Positions 23,901 through 37,348 of a stretch of DNA of 64,000 nucleotides are shown here, piece by piece; positions within the stretch are counted from its first letter, which is position 1; every line of letters begins with the position of its first letter. Location of the stretch: positions 38,558 to 102,557 of the forward strand of contig JABANP010000163.1 of the NCBI GenBank assembly GCA_013115135.1. Reading direction: 5' to 3'. A model generated the notes under the pieces. The model searched no databases. It was given only the letters and a program-made list of their open reading frames with translations, and was not told the DNA's origin. Both the position numbers and the translations under genes were made by a program. Origin of the DNA: Perkinsus olseni. Its lineage: Eukaryota; Perkinsozoa; Perkinsida; Perkinsidae.

Positions 23901-26900
23901 TCAAGTAGCCAAGCTGGAGATAGATCTCCTCATACGCCGGTACCGGTCTAGTTGTGAACAGATCACCTCCGAGTGCCAAGGGATTTCGACGGTACTGAGG
24001 AGGACGGCCGAGTCGATCGAGCACTTGGCGGAGCTACGGGAGTACGCACAGACACAGGTGCCGAGCCTGATGGTGAAGATGGGAGGCGATATTGAGGCTA
24101 CCTTGAGGATTCATGAGGTCCTAGAGAAGTTCAACGTCAAGCTCACTCCTGATGATGTGAACCAGAGATGGCGTATCTTCCGCGCTCCGAAGGATATCGA
24201 AATGGCTTTGGATGAGGCTAGGGACGGCTGGGCCCTGGCCGAGAAGGGCTTCTCTAAGGACATGGCTGAGGAGATGGAGTTGTTCTTGGAGACCCTCGAC
24301 GACATTGAGGGCACTATTCTGACATTCTACCGCTTCAATGACAACAATAAGTGTCATGAGATCTACGCCAATGCCCAGTCGGTGACTGAACGACTGAGGG
24401 ACGCCAGTACGGCTGCTAAGCAGTTCAACCAAAGGGAAGTGCTGCTGGGCAATGAGATGACGGACTACAGCAGAGTAGGGGCCCTGGCGAAGGAATGGGA
24501 GCCTTACAGTAACTTCTGGCGGATCGCTCATGACTGGGTGATGGATGAGCCCAAGTGGCGACACGGTCGGTTCGACAGCTTCGATGCCAAGGATATGGAG
24601 AACAAGATCGGTATGGGAAGCAAGCAGCTACATAAGATACTCCGCCAGCTCAGCACCACTCCGGAGAACGGCCCTCTGATCGACGTAGCCACTGTAGTGA
24701 AGCAACAGCTGGAGGACTTCCAACCCTACGTGCCGATTGTCACGGCCTTGAGGAACCCGGGAATGAGGGAGAGGCACTGGGAGGCGGTCGGACAGCTGCT
24801 GGCCGGCGAAGGGCAGGAGCCACTCGAGGTTGGGCCTGACCACGTCAAGGATAACGGCGATGGGAGCAGCAACTTCACACCTCAACAGCTTCCTCGATAT
24901 GGGTATGCTTGAGGTGGCTGAGAAAGTGGCGGAGGTCGGGGAGAGGAGTGCCAAGGAGTTCAGTATTGAGAATCAGCTGAGGGGCATGCAAGAGGCGTGG
25001 CAGGCAGTGGAGTTCGACTGCAAGGAGACGTATCGGAATACCGGTACCTACATCCTGAAGGGCTCCGAGGAAGCGTCGATGCTGTTGGACGAGCATATCG
25101 TCCTCACACAGGCCATGCAGTTCTCTCTGTATAATAAACCCTTCAAGGAGGAGATCGACGCCTGGGCCACCAAACTCCTCTACGTCTCGGAGTGCTTGGA
25201 GGCATGGCTCAAGGTAAGATACTGACACCTGCATCATCGCGAGCTATCCGTAGACTCTCATCGTCTTCTTTCTCCTTCTAAGGTTCAAAGGGCATGGATG
25301 TACCTCCAGCCCATCTTCGATTCACCAGACCTGATGGTGCAGCTGCCAAATGAGGGGAAGAAGTTCAAGTCCGTGGACAGTACCCATGGCGGCAAGTGAT
25401 GAATCGGGTATCGAGGGACTGTAAAGTGATCAATGCCTGCTCACAAGACGGGCTACTGGAGAAGTGGGGTCAAGCTATAAAGGACTTGGATTGGGTACAG
25501 AAAGGCCTCGAGGACTACCTCGAAGTCAAGCGAGGTGAGGGCCTCTCTGCTGTTCCCAGTCGTACTGGGCGTGCTTGTTGGCGACTGCGTTCCTTCCTCA
25601 GCGGCCTTTGCTCGGTTCTACTTCCTGTCTAACGACGAGCTTCTCGAGATCCTATCCCAGACTAAGGACCCCACTAGAGTCCAGCCCTTCCTGTGTAAAG
25701 TGTTCGAGAATATGTCCAGTCTGGCCTTCAATGAGGATCTAACTGTATCCAGCATGAGCAGTCTAGAAGGAGAGACCGTACCCTTCGTAGAGCTCCTCTC
25801 TACTGCCGGCTCTAATGTCGAGCATTGGATGACTGAGGTACCCGTCGACTGCTGCTGTCCCCTGGCAACCATCGACCATCAGGTCGAAGTGGCCATGCGG
25901 GAGGCGGTCCGAGCGGCGCTGTACAACGCTGTCTTGACGTATGTCGACGTCCCTCGAACCGAGTGGTGTGTTAGCCATCCCGCCCAGACTGTCCTCAATG
26001 CCAGCCAGGTACCAGCCACTGCCCTTCGCGTTGGTCACGCTTCGACCTTAGATACATTGGACGTCGGAGGTCGAGGCTCATATTAAAGGGAACACTGTTG
26101 GAGTTTACGCTGAGCAACTCCATCAGCAGCTGATGGACTTGGTGGCCCTCATCCGGGGTGGCCTCAGCAAGCTACAGCGGACCACTGTGGGGGCGTTGGT
26201 AGTCATCGACGTCCACGCCAAGGATGTTGTGGAGAAGCTCCATGAAGAGGCTATCACTACAACTTCGGCATTCGAGTGGATATCCCAGCTGAGGTACTAT
26301 TGGAATAAGGATGATACTGGCCGCGAGAACTGCTGGGTTATGATGGTACAGACAGACTTCCCCTACGGGTAGTTATAGCAGTAGAGGCAGTCAGGCGTCG
26401 CATGGCGGTACGAGCAGGTATGAGTACCTCGGCAACACCTTCCGTCTCGTTATCACACCCCTCACTGATATGTGCTACATGACTCTCATGGGAGCGCAGA
26501 GCCTCAATTTGGGCGGCGCCCCAGCCGGGCCAGCTGGTAGTATATTTGAACCTCTCTCCTCTATGTCAGAGTAGGTTGGCGGGTCTTAGGTACGGGCAAG
26601 ACTGAGACGACCAAGGATCTGGCCAAGGCCTTGGCTAAGCAATGTGTTGTCTTTAACTGTTCGCCTGAGATGGACTACATCATGGTTGGCAAGTTCTTCA
26701 AGGGTCTAGCCTGCTCTGGTGCCTGGTAGTACTGCCACCATCCTACCACTCCTCCACCTCATCCTGCCCCTCAGGTGCTGTTTTGATGAGTTTAACCGTA
26801 TTTACATAGAAGTGTTGTCGGTGATAGCCCAGCAGCTGCTGGTCCTCTTCGGTGCCAAGGCCGAGCTGGCCAGCTACTCGGAGTGTAAAGAGCTAGACTT

Positions 26901-29900
26901 CGAAGGCTCGACTATCAACATGAAACCGACCTTCAACGTCTTCATCACCATGAACCCAGGATACGCTGGTCGAACAGAACTACCGGACAACCTGCAGGTA
27001 GGGGTTGTCGCTGCCGTCATGAGCCCTCCTCCCCCTCCTCCCTGCAGGCTCTCTTCCGACCAATGGCCATGATGGTACCGGACTATGCTCTTATTGGTGA
27101 GATTATGTTCTATGCTTACGGCTTTGCATCGGGTAGAGCATTGGCACAGAAGATGGTCAGCACCTTCAAGCTCGAGTAGTGAGCAGCTCTCCAGTCAAGA
27201 CCATTATGATTACGGTAGGCCCTGCGTGGGGTCCCTCCTGGCTACTACTACCGCAGCCGTCCTTCAGGCATGCGAGCGGTGAAGTCGACGATAGAGGCGG
27301 CTGGTCTGCTCAAGAGGCTCCATCCAGATCAGGACGAGAATCAGATATTACTCAGGGCGCTCAACGACGTGAATGTCCCGAAGTTCCTCAAGGATGACCT
27401 ACCACTCTTCGCCAACATCATCACTGACCTCTTCCCCGGTAGCAGTCTCCTTCTCGCCCCTCCCCTCCACTGCTTGGTAGATACTGAGCCTCCTGTGGTG
27501 GAGTATGGGGAGCTCAAACCGGCCCTTGGTGGCTGCACTGGATAGGGCATCCATGCAGGCTACCGACTACGTCATGCTCAAGTGCATCCAGCTCTACGAC
27601 ACTCTGCAGGTCGGCTGCTCAAGACATGGAGTCTTATCCAATCATCTCGCTATTGTCAGGTCCGTCATGGTATGATGCTGGTAGGGCCGACTGGAGGTGG
27701 TAAGACCAACACCTACAAGGCCCTGCAGGCCGCCATGACCTCCTTATCCACCGATGATGAGCTGCCTGAGGCTACCTTTCAAAAGGTGAGGGGGGCTCAG
27801 CTGCGAGAAGGGAAATGTCTGTAGGAGTGATTATTATCTTTCTTCTCCTTCTTCTGAGAACTGGGAAGGGGCACGTCCACAGGCAGCGACAACGATTACT
27901 ATCCAAACTCATCGCCCCTCTTCATTACCATTATCCTAGATATAGGATTGCTCTTGCCACTACATACTGTCGATCGTACTAGTGCCCTCCCTCGGATAGG
28001 TCCATACTCATATAATAAACCCCAAGGCCATCACCCAAGCCCAACTTTATGGTGCCTTCGACGAGATCACGCATGAGTGGAGCGATGGCATTGCCGCTGA
28101 GGAGCTGAGGATCGCCGTCAGGGACACATCACCGGACAAGCACTGGATAATCTTCGATGGTGCGGGGGTTGGTGGCTGCAGCTAGTATTGGATGGCCCCT
28201 CCCCCCAGGCCCGGTGGATGCCCTCTGGGTTGAGAGCATGAACACAGTGCTAGATGACAACAAGAAGCTGTGTCTGGTCTCTGGAGAGATCATCACCCTC
28301 ACAGCCCAGGTAGGAGGTCCTCCCTCCTCTACGTCCTCTACGACGTCTGCAGGTACGAATGATGTTCGAAGTATCCGACCTGGCAGTAGCCTCCCCGGCA
28401 ACCGTATCTCGGTGTGGTATGGTGTATGTCGAGCCTGGCTCCCTCGGCATGAACCCTCTCATCGACTCCTGGCTCTCTGGCCTGCCTGAATCCTTCGCCC
28501 ACTACGCCCCAGCATACCGGGATAGACTGCGCACATACTGCTACGACTACATCCACAACAGTGTCATGTTCGTCAAGAAAAGGCTCCACGAGATTGTCTT
28601 TAGTTATGGAGAACTCTCTATGTGCTAGCTGCCTTCGACTGCTCAGCTGTGAGTTCGACCGTTTGCGTCCGACTGAGTACGTCAAGTTGGAGAGCTTGAA
28701 GGACCTAGTGAAGGAGTTAGACCAGGCGCTGGGCTCAGTGTTCATCTTTGCTCTGCTCTGGTCGGTTGGGGCGGCTGTTGATGGTCCTGGACGGGAGCGT
28801 CTCAGCCAGTTCCTCTGGGCTACCCTCTCGGACGCAGCTTTGGACGCGCTGGATGAGCATGATCGTGGAGGAGAGGGCGCAGGCTTCCATCTTCCACCTA
28901 GCCATGCACATGATATCAAGCTGAACGGGATAGAGGAGGGAGACAACCTCTTCGACTACTGTTTTCTGGTCTCCGAGAACCGCTGGGTCCCCTGGCTCGA
29001 CACCATACCAGAATTCGTTGTACCGAATAACGCGAAGTACGAAGATATAGTCGTCCCCACGATAGACAGCATCAGGTCGACTCAGCTGTTGAAGACACTC
29101 TCAGAGCATCACCATCATACGCTATCCTGTGGCCCTACTGGAACAGGGAAATCGGTTAACACGGCACAGTACCTCCTCAAGGCCGCCCCGGACACCTTCC
29201 AACCTGTCTTCGTCAACTTCTCAGCACAGACCACACGTAAATCAGTTCCAGGATCTGATAGACTCTAAGCTGGAGAAGCGACGGCGAGGAGTGTTCGGCC
29301 CTCCAGCCGGGAAGAAGATGGTCCTCTTCGTCGATGACCTCAACATGCCACAGAAGGAGTTCTACGGCGCTCAGCCACCTATTGAGCTATTGAGGATGTG
29401 GCTGGACCATGGCGGCTGGTATAACAGGAAGGAGCTCGTCTTCAACCATGTTGTTGATATGATCTTGGTGGGCTCTATGGGCCTCCCTGGTGGTGGCCGA
29501 ACCTTCATCACTGAGAGACTCAAGAGGCATTACCATCTCATCGGATACACGGATCTCAAGGAGCGTTCTATCAGTGGCATATTCAACACTATTGCGGACT
29601 ACTTCTTCAAGGCCTTCGATGAGGAAGTTCAAAGCTTGGTTCCAAAGATGGTGGATGGGATTATCGACGTAGGCCTCGTCAGCCGCTTTCCTTGTTCTCT
29701 CCAGTCAGCTTTTGTCAGGTCTTCCAGAAGATTGGGGATACGTTACTTCCCACTCCTGCCAAGAGCCATTACACCTTCAACCTGAGGGACATCTGGAAGG
29801 TCTTTCTGGGCGTCTGCGGTCTATCTCGACAAAAGGGGAACAGCGCCATGATGGCTATTCGGTAGGCCCGTCGCCATACAAGCGGGTCAGCCGATGCTGA

Positions 29901-32900
29901 TGCTGCTCGTAGTTGCTGGGTCCACGAGATCAATAGAGTGTTCGGGGACAGGCTTGTCGATAACAAGGACCGAGCGTGGCTTGAAGAACAGGAGAGGGAG
30001 AAGGTGTGTGGTCGGGATTAGGTGAACCGTAGTATCGTCGTGTTCAGCTGCAAGAGTGCTTCGGTGTTGACCCTGATGAAGTGTTGAAGTCGGACAGGCT
30101 GGTCTTCGGCCGTTTCATGGACGTCGGGGCGGACGTGCAGCACTATATGGAAATATCTGACATGGAGAGGATGAAGCAGGTCGGATCCGCACTCCGCAGC
30201 ACTTCTCCTCCTCGCACTGATCATTGTCCCCTATGCTCTCTGTCGAACCATTGACAGCGACTACCGCGAGGATGATGGCGAATATGGCGATAGATAGTTA
30301 ATTTAAATCAAAGTATTCGATAGCCTGTCGGACGATGTCTCTGGTGGCGCTCGGCACTTCATTAGGCAACGAAGTCCATAAATTGGGGATTAGTCTTCCT
30401 CCATCCACCTCGAAACTTTACAAAATGAATCCGCTAATGGGGTTGCTAAGTGCTAAATGTGTTTGGGCAGCTTGTGAGTTGCCAAATAACATGAAGAATT
30501 TTGTACCACAGTATGTCGTCTTATCTTCATCTTCATCATTATCATATACAGCAGCCCTAGATATCTTCGCGAACACCCGGCTCGCGTTCAGGTCATTGAA
30601 GCCTACTTGGATGAGTATAACAGTACGGCAGTCCATAGGATGCCCCTTGTTATGTTCCTTGATGCCTGCGAGCATGTATCACGGATCAGCAGGATCCTCG
30701 ATCAGCCTCGAGCCAATGCCCTTCTGCTGGGTGTTGGTGGCTCTGGTAGGCAGTCCTTGACGAGGCTATCCAGCTTCTATATGCGACTATGAGTGCTATC
30801 AAATAGAGGTGGCCAAGGGTTACGGTATGAACGAGTTTAAGGAAGACGTGAAGACCTGTCTCATGAAATGCGGTATCGAGGACAAGGTTCAGGTCTTCCT
30901 ATTCTGCGACACTCAGATCATCTCAGAGGAGATGGTCGAGGCCATCAATAATGTCCTCAACAGTGGAGACGTGCCCAACCTGTACAAAGTGGAGGACCTC
31001 GACGCCATTGCTTCGGCCTGTCGGACTGTGTGCCAACAACAAGGGCTTCAGCCGACTAAGGCCAACATCTTTGCGGCCTACCTCTCCCGAGTGCAGAAGA
31101 ACGTCCACGTAGTGCTCGCCTTCTCCCCTGTTGGGGACGCATTTAGGACGAGGCTCAGGATGTTCCCCTCACTAGCTAACTGCTGCACAATCGACTGGTT
31201 TGCCGAGTGGCCAGCAGAGGCCCTCTACTCGGTGGCCGAGCAAGAGATCCTCGGAGGTGGTGTCCAGCTGCCAAATATGGAGGGCGTCCTCAACGGCTTC
31301 AAGTTTGTCCACCAGAACGTTGAGAGCGAGTCCAGGAAGTTCTTTGAGGTCCTGAAAAGGAAGGTGTACGTCACTCCAACCAGCTTCCTTGGAGCTCTTG
31401 GGCTCCTTCAAGAGTATACTGGCGGAGAAGAGGAAGGAGGTCGGCCTACTACAACACAGGTTGGAAGCGATTGAACTGTTCATGGTGGTTGAAGATTCCC
31501 TGGGCAGATACCAAGTCGGTCTTGATAAGATATCTCGAGCTGAGGACCAGGTCTCGGGAGCTGCAGGAGGATCTTGTTGCCATGAAGCCTGTCCTGGAGC
31601 AAACATCTAAAGAAGTCAGCAGGGAGCGGGACTTAAAGGCCCCCATCATCCGTCGATCATAGGTTGCCGAAATGATGGTTGTCATCGAGGCAGATAAGAA
31701 GGACGCGGCAGTTACACAGGAGGCAGTGGCTAAGGAGGAGAGTGAGGCTTTAACGAAGAAGGAGATCACACAAACCATCAAGGACGATGCTCAGAGGGAC
31801 CTTGATGAAGCCATCCCGGCCCTTGATGAGGCTGTCAGGTCCGTCGCTTTCTGCTCACTCTATCGAACTCGGGTCCTGTAGGTGTCTGTCGAAGCTGAAG
31901 GCTGAGCATGTCCGTGAGGTGAAGGCCATGACGAACCCGCCATCGGGTGGGTATCCTAGCACCATAAGCTCCAATGGAGGTATGCTGCTGCTTTGCTGAT
32001 GATAGGGGTGAAGCTGACGATGGAAGCCGTGTGCATTATGTTCTCCATCAAGCCAGTGAGGAAGAACGACCCTAACAAGCTGGGGGCTAAGATAGATGAT
32101 TACTGGGAGAGTGCCCAGAAGGAGCTGCTACAGGTGGGAGGTTGGGGAGGCCTGGGCTGAGGGCTCAGGCTGTACGTTCAGGACCCAAAGAAGCTACTGG
32201 ACTCTCTCATGCACTATGACAAGGAGAACATAGCTGACTCGGTGATAGAGAAAGATCACGCCTTATATCGAGAGGGAGGACTTTGACCCTCAAGCCATCA
32301 AGAAGGCGAGTGTGGCCTGCGAGGCCATCTGCATGTGGGCCCGAGCCATGTTCAAGTAGGATGCCAGGCAGCGCCTCTTCCTCGGCCCTACTCCCTGGCT
32401 GCTGTCAGGTATAATACCGTGTCGAAAGCTGTGGAGCCGAAACGTATAAAACTACGAGAGGCTGAAGAGGAGCTCAAGGTCACGATGCAGAGACTTGACG
32501 AGGCACAGGAGAAACTTGCTCAAGTACGTGTCAGTCACGAATACAGCCGGGTATAGGTGGATGGTAGGTGAACGCCAGAATCGCTAAGTTGGAGGCTGAT
32601 TACAACGCCGCTGTAGAGAAGCAACAGCAGCTTCAACATGATAGCCATATGTGAGCTGACCGCTGGAACGGGAGTCGAAGGATGCGCTCTGCTCAGGTGT
32701 GAAGTCAAGCTTGAGAGAGCACACAAGCTCATTGGTGGCCTTGGTGGGGAGAAGTCAAGATGGCGAGAGAATGTGAAGAACCTGTCTCGGTCACTGGACC
32801 TGCTGCCAGGGGACTGTCTAGTCGCAGCTAGCGGTGTCAGCTACCTAGGCCCCTTCACCAATGAGTATCGCCTAGTGTGTGAGGCGGCTTGGCGTGGCGA

Positions 32901-35900
32901 GATGTCATCGCGAGGAGTCGAGTACACCGAGAACTGCTCCCTTCGATCGGCTCTGGGTGAGCCTGTTAAGATAGAGCAATGGGTGGTCTGTGGCCTGCCG
33001 AATGACTCCCTGTCAATCGGGAATGGCATCATCTTGGATAAGGCTCGGAGGTGGCCACTGATGATAGACCCCCAGCGGCAAGCCAACAAGTTCGTGAAGA
33101 CTATGGGCAACAGTATAGACAGTGGTATGGATATTTGCAAGCTCTCCGACTCTAACCTGTTGAGGACCATGGAGCTGGCCATACAATTTGGGAAATGGGT
33201 GGTACTAGAGAATATTGGAGAGGAACTGGACCCGGCTCTAGAGCCCATACTGCTGCAACAGAAGAGCAAGGATGGCTCCGGCTACGTTATTAGACTGGGT
33301 GACAAGAACGTCCCTTACAACGACACTTTCCGGCTCTTCATGACAACGACTCTACCAAATCCTCACTACTCGCCGGAGACCAGCGTAAAGGTTACCTTAC
33401 TGAATTTCGCCATCACGCCGGAGGGTTTGGAAGACCAGATGCTTGGCATTGTTGTGTCGAAGGAAAGGCCAGAGCTGGAGGCTCAGAAGTCACAGCTAGT
33501 GTCACAGAATGCTAAGATGAATGCCCAGCTAAAGGCGATAGAAGATGAGATACTGAGGCTACTAGCCACGAGCGAAGGTGATGTCCTCGAGGACGACACT
33601 CTCATCAACGCCATCGCCCAGTCTAAGGCAACCGCCACTGAGATACAGGAGAAACAAGCGGAGGCTGCGGTGACCGAGAAGAACATCGATGAGGCCCGAG
33701 AGAGCTACCGATGCGTTGCCTACAGGAGCAGTCTGATATTCTTCTGTATTGTCGGGCCTTACCAACATCGACCCCATGTACCAATACTCCTTGAGGTGGT
33801 TTCAGCAGCTCTTCTCGCTGGGGATCGATCAGGCCCCGAAGCCTTCCAATCCGCTGGATCTGAGCACGAGGCTGGAGAGCCTTATAGATTACAACACCTA
33901 CATCTTCTATCAGAATGTCTGCCGAGGCCTCTTCGAGAAGGACAAGCTTATGTTCTCCTTCGCTCTCTGTATCAAGCTCATGCAGGGCGAGAACCGTGTC
34001 CCTCCCAACGAGCTTCGATTCCTGCTCACCGGTCCAACGGAGGACTTGGTCGAGAGCGGACCGCCCATACCCGCTGACTGGATATCGAAACCTACTTGGA
34101 ACGAGGTGCTTGGCTTAGAGGCGCATGTTCCTGAGTGCGCTGGTCTCGCGGCTAGCATCACCGAGAAGCCCGATGAGTTCCGTGTAATTTACGACACCAC
34201 AGACGCGCACAGTCTCGAGCTCCCCGAGCCCTGGGAGAGTCTTCTCTCTCCCTCTCCAGAAGCTATGCTTCTTGCGGACCCTCCGGCTAGACGAGGTCAT
34301 CCCAGGCGTTGTGAGCTTCGTTGCCAAAGAGCTGGGACAAAGGTTCGTCGAACCGCCAACCTTCGATATCGCCAAGTCCTTCGCTGACTCTACCAATATG
34401 AATCCCCTCATCTTCATCTTGTCCAGCGGCAGCGACCCTACGAGTGATGTGCTTGCCTTCGCTGAGTCGATGAACATGTCCAAAAAGATGGAGGCGATAT
34501 CCTTAGGTCAAGGACAAGGCCCGAAGGCGGCCAAGATGATTCACCACGCTTCGGGCAGCGGCGGTTGGATACTGCTACAGAACTGTCATCTAGCAGCAAG
34601 CTGGATGAGCACACTGGAAAGGATATGTGAGCAGATGGCTCCTGATACTACCGATAGCAACTACAGACTCTGGTTGACGTCGATGCCTTCTAAGGCCTTC
34701 CCGGTTATGGTGCTGCAAAGTGGCGTCAAAATGACCAACGAGCCCCCCAAAGGGCTCAGGGCCAACTTGCTCAGGAGCTACGCTCAGATGAATGACAACA
34801 TTTGGGTGGACAGCGCCAAGCCTGAGGTCTTCAGGAAAGTTGCTCTTTGGCTTCTGCTTCTTCCATGCGGTCGTGCAGGACCGGAGGAAGTTCGGCCCGA
34901 TTGGCTGGAACATTCCCTATGGCTTCACTAACGAGGACTTGGCGGTATGCCGTCGACAGCTGATGGTGTTCATCAACCAGTACGATGAGGTGCCCTACAA
35001 GGTGTTGAATTATCTCGGGGCACAGATCAACTATGGCGGCCGAGTCACTGACGATAAGGACAAACGCCTTATCAACTGTATCCTCACTACCTATTGCTGT
35101 GAGAGCCTCGTGACCAGCTGCAGCCAGTACAAGTTCTCGGACTCCGGCGTCTACTACTGCCCAGGAGGAGGCCGTATTTGTGGATGACTTTATCAAGTAC
35201 ATTCTGACTCTACCACTCAATCCAGCTCCTGAGGCCTTCGGTATGCACGAGAACTGCAATATCACCTGCGCTCAGGCAGAGGCTGAGAATCTTCTGGCCG
35301 GTGAGTCTCCTTATTGCTACGTTTACCTTCGTTCTACAGCGTATCTATTATTGAGTGGATTGACTCAGGGATGCTCGAGATGGCCCCGTCTGGAGCCGGC
35401 GAGGGTGGAGGCAAGACGGTCGAGGAGATGATAGACGAGACCGCCGCCCAAATCCAGGAGAAGACCCCAGCGGTCATCGACTTTGACCTCGTGGATGAAC
35501 GATATCCTACCAAGTAAGAGAGCTGCCCTAGCGGGAACATGGCGACACTGCTTAGTGAGCTGGATCCTCATTGTTCTGTTTTAGATACGAGGAGTCCTTG
35601 AATACTGTCCTTAAACAGGAGGTGCTGCGGTACAACAGGTTGATCGATATTATGGTATCCAGTCTGAAGGAGCTACGAAAGGCCTTGAAGGGTCTTGTCG
35701 CCATGAGTGCCGAGCTGGAGACGGCCAGTCATCAACTATTCGCCAATACGGTAATACACCAGCAGTGCTACCAGTATAGTGGCTACTCGTAGTAGGGCTC
35801 AAACTTGGCACTCATGACCTGTTTAGTAAACACTCTTCACTGTTCAGTCTCAAGTGGACACTTTAAGACTCTCGAAGTCATCTTTGAAAGCCTCATTCGT

Positions 35901-36832
35901 GTACCATATTTAGGTTCCCGACATGTGGGCTGAATTGGGCTTCCTGTCCATGAAGCCCCTGAGCAGCTGGATCAACGACTTAGTGGACAGGATAGCCTTC
36001 CTTAACCAGTGGATCGAACATGGCACACCCAAGGCTTTCTGGATGAGCGGCCTGTGAGTTGATGTGCTGCTGATGCCACTTCGAATCGTTCCCTCGTAGG
36101 TTTCTTCCCTCAAGCATTCCTCACCGGCTGTCTACAGAACTACGCCAGGAAGTTCACGCTTGAGATCGACAGGCTCCAATTTGGGTTCATGTGTCTAGAC
36201 ATCTCCAAACCTGAGCAAGTCTCAGAGGCGCCTGGACACGGAGCGTACGTCTTAGTGTTCTCCTCCACGCCCGCCACGCCGTACTGGTCCAGGTACGTGT
36301 ACGGCCTTTTCCTCGAGGGTTGTCGGTGGGACCCCCAGGCAAGGCTCTTGAGTGAAAGCTTGCCTAAGGAGCTGTAAGTGTTGACCTCTGTCCGAAGGAG
36401 ACAGCGGGTTGTGTCGCCGTAGAGGAGGATCCCTCGCCAGCGGGCCGACAGCTTTGCTTCTTGTAGTTACAATGAGCTGCCTATTATACATTTCTTACCC
36501 GAGGTTGACCGTGAGAAGCCCTCCAACGTATACATGTGTCCGACCTACAAGGTCCTCTCGAGGAGGGGGACTTTATCGACGACAGGCCACAGTACCAATT
36601 TCGTCCAGTAAGTCGGGCCTCTCGCCGATGCACGCAGCGTTTAGGGCGCGCGCTAAACGCATTCGACATTTGGCTGTGGGGTCACGCGGTTCGCTTAGCA
36701 GCCGGATCGGCTTCCTGAGAGGGCCGAGAGCAGAGATCTGTGCCCCCTAGGTACCTTGAGCTTCCTAGCGACCGTCCTCAAGATGTGTGGATCCGAGCAG
36801 GCGTGGCGGCTTTCCTCTCGCTCAAATTTTGA
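20990..36832 (+). CDS. Axonemal dynein heavy chain (inner-arm type)
   Basis: This ATP-driven motor of flagella covers almost the whole family length. The N-terminal stem starts by 21670 ([39 protein letters not shown]). The linker follows ([47 protein letters not shown]). AAA1 has [18 protein letters not shown] and [11 protein letters not shown]2 [18 protein letters not shown]3 GPTGTGKS with [13 protein letters not shown]4 [16 protein letters not shown]. The stalk coiled coil surrounds [16 protein letters not shown]5-6 and the C-terminus end near [15 protein letters not shown], stop 36832. I verified about 30 introns, mostly 43-60 nt with GT-AG. The first exon (ATG 20990) is a guess. About 15 single-base +1 frame breaks interrupt otherwise conserved sequence, at 21788, 24880, 27174, 27525, 28602, 29240, 30778, 31391, 31557, 32254, 33754, 34250, 34837, 35164 and 36101. 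Two further sites (about 23220 and 25385) break frame differently. Confidence 0.9.
23091..23160. other. Dynein intron carrying a tRNA T-arm-like sequence (antisense)
   Basis: The intron after REVRVE begins GTAGGAATT and ends GAAGCATTAG. Read on the minus strand it contains CACAGGTTCGATCCCCAG followed by GCTTTTTA: a B-box-like T arm and a T-run like an RNA polymerase III terminator. No anticodon arm or matching acceptor strand is visible, so it is not a tRNA gene. Compare 45297-45335. Confidence 0.5.
30180..30591 (+). other. Unusually long dynein intron (412 nt)
   Basis: The donor follows ERMKQ and the acceptor precedes [10 protein letters not shown], so the protein is continuous across it. 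It is about eight times the usual intron here and more AT-rich in the middle (around 30290-30340 and 30480-30550). No open frame or repeat inside is convincing. It may hold an old insertion. Confidence 0.75.
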
Positions 36833-37348
36833 GGTTGAAGGGCCTTGAGTGCTCGAGGAGGGGCTCCTGTCGCCCTTGGAGGGCAGCATGTTCGATAATC
36901 GTCTATGATGTGGCCAGACGTACTCGTGAGGTTCCTGTGGTGTTGAGTGGAGCATTGCAGTAGGGACAGCTTACACAATGAGGCGGCATAGTGGCTCGCC
37001 TCCTAGCTTTGCTCGCGCGTCACAACCCCCCGAAGCTTCTGCACGCATGCACAAACATGAGACGGGGGCGGCTTGTGGAGCCTTAAGTTAGATACCACTC
37101 CATCCATTACTCGTGCATAGCTGGGATCGGAGAGTCACGGTTGTCTGCGGTGGTACGGCAGTAGCTAGTGTCACTCAGACGTGGAGGGCTAATCAGTTTC
37201 GCCTCGCTTAGGGTTTAGCGGGGACTTTTGAACGATTGGAGTGGTACGTGGTTCTCGCGTGATGTAATTTCTTCCCCTCAGGCTTTGTCTGTTTCTCTAC
37301 GTTCCTCTCTTTGTTCCTTCTCCCCAAGTAAACTCCTCCAAGATCGCT
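36833..37348. promoter_or_regulatory. Intergenic between dynein 3' end and eEF3 start
   Basis: 516 nt with no supported gene. The last 80 nt before the eEF3 ATG are pyrimidine-rich, which fits a 5' leader of a highly expressed gene. No TATA box or other motif is clear. Confidence 0.4.

Noticed and set aside
35301..35368. Apparent frame break in dynein after ENLLAG
   Set aside because: Resolved as a 68-nt intron using the later acceptor GACTCAG, which joins LLAG to MLEMAPSG in frame.
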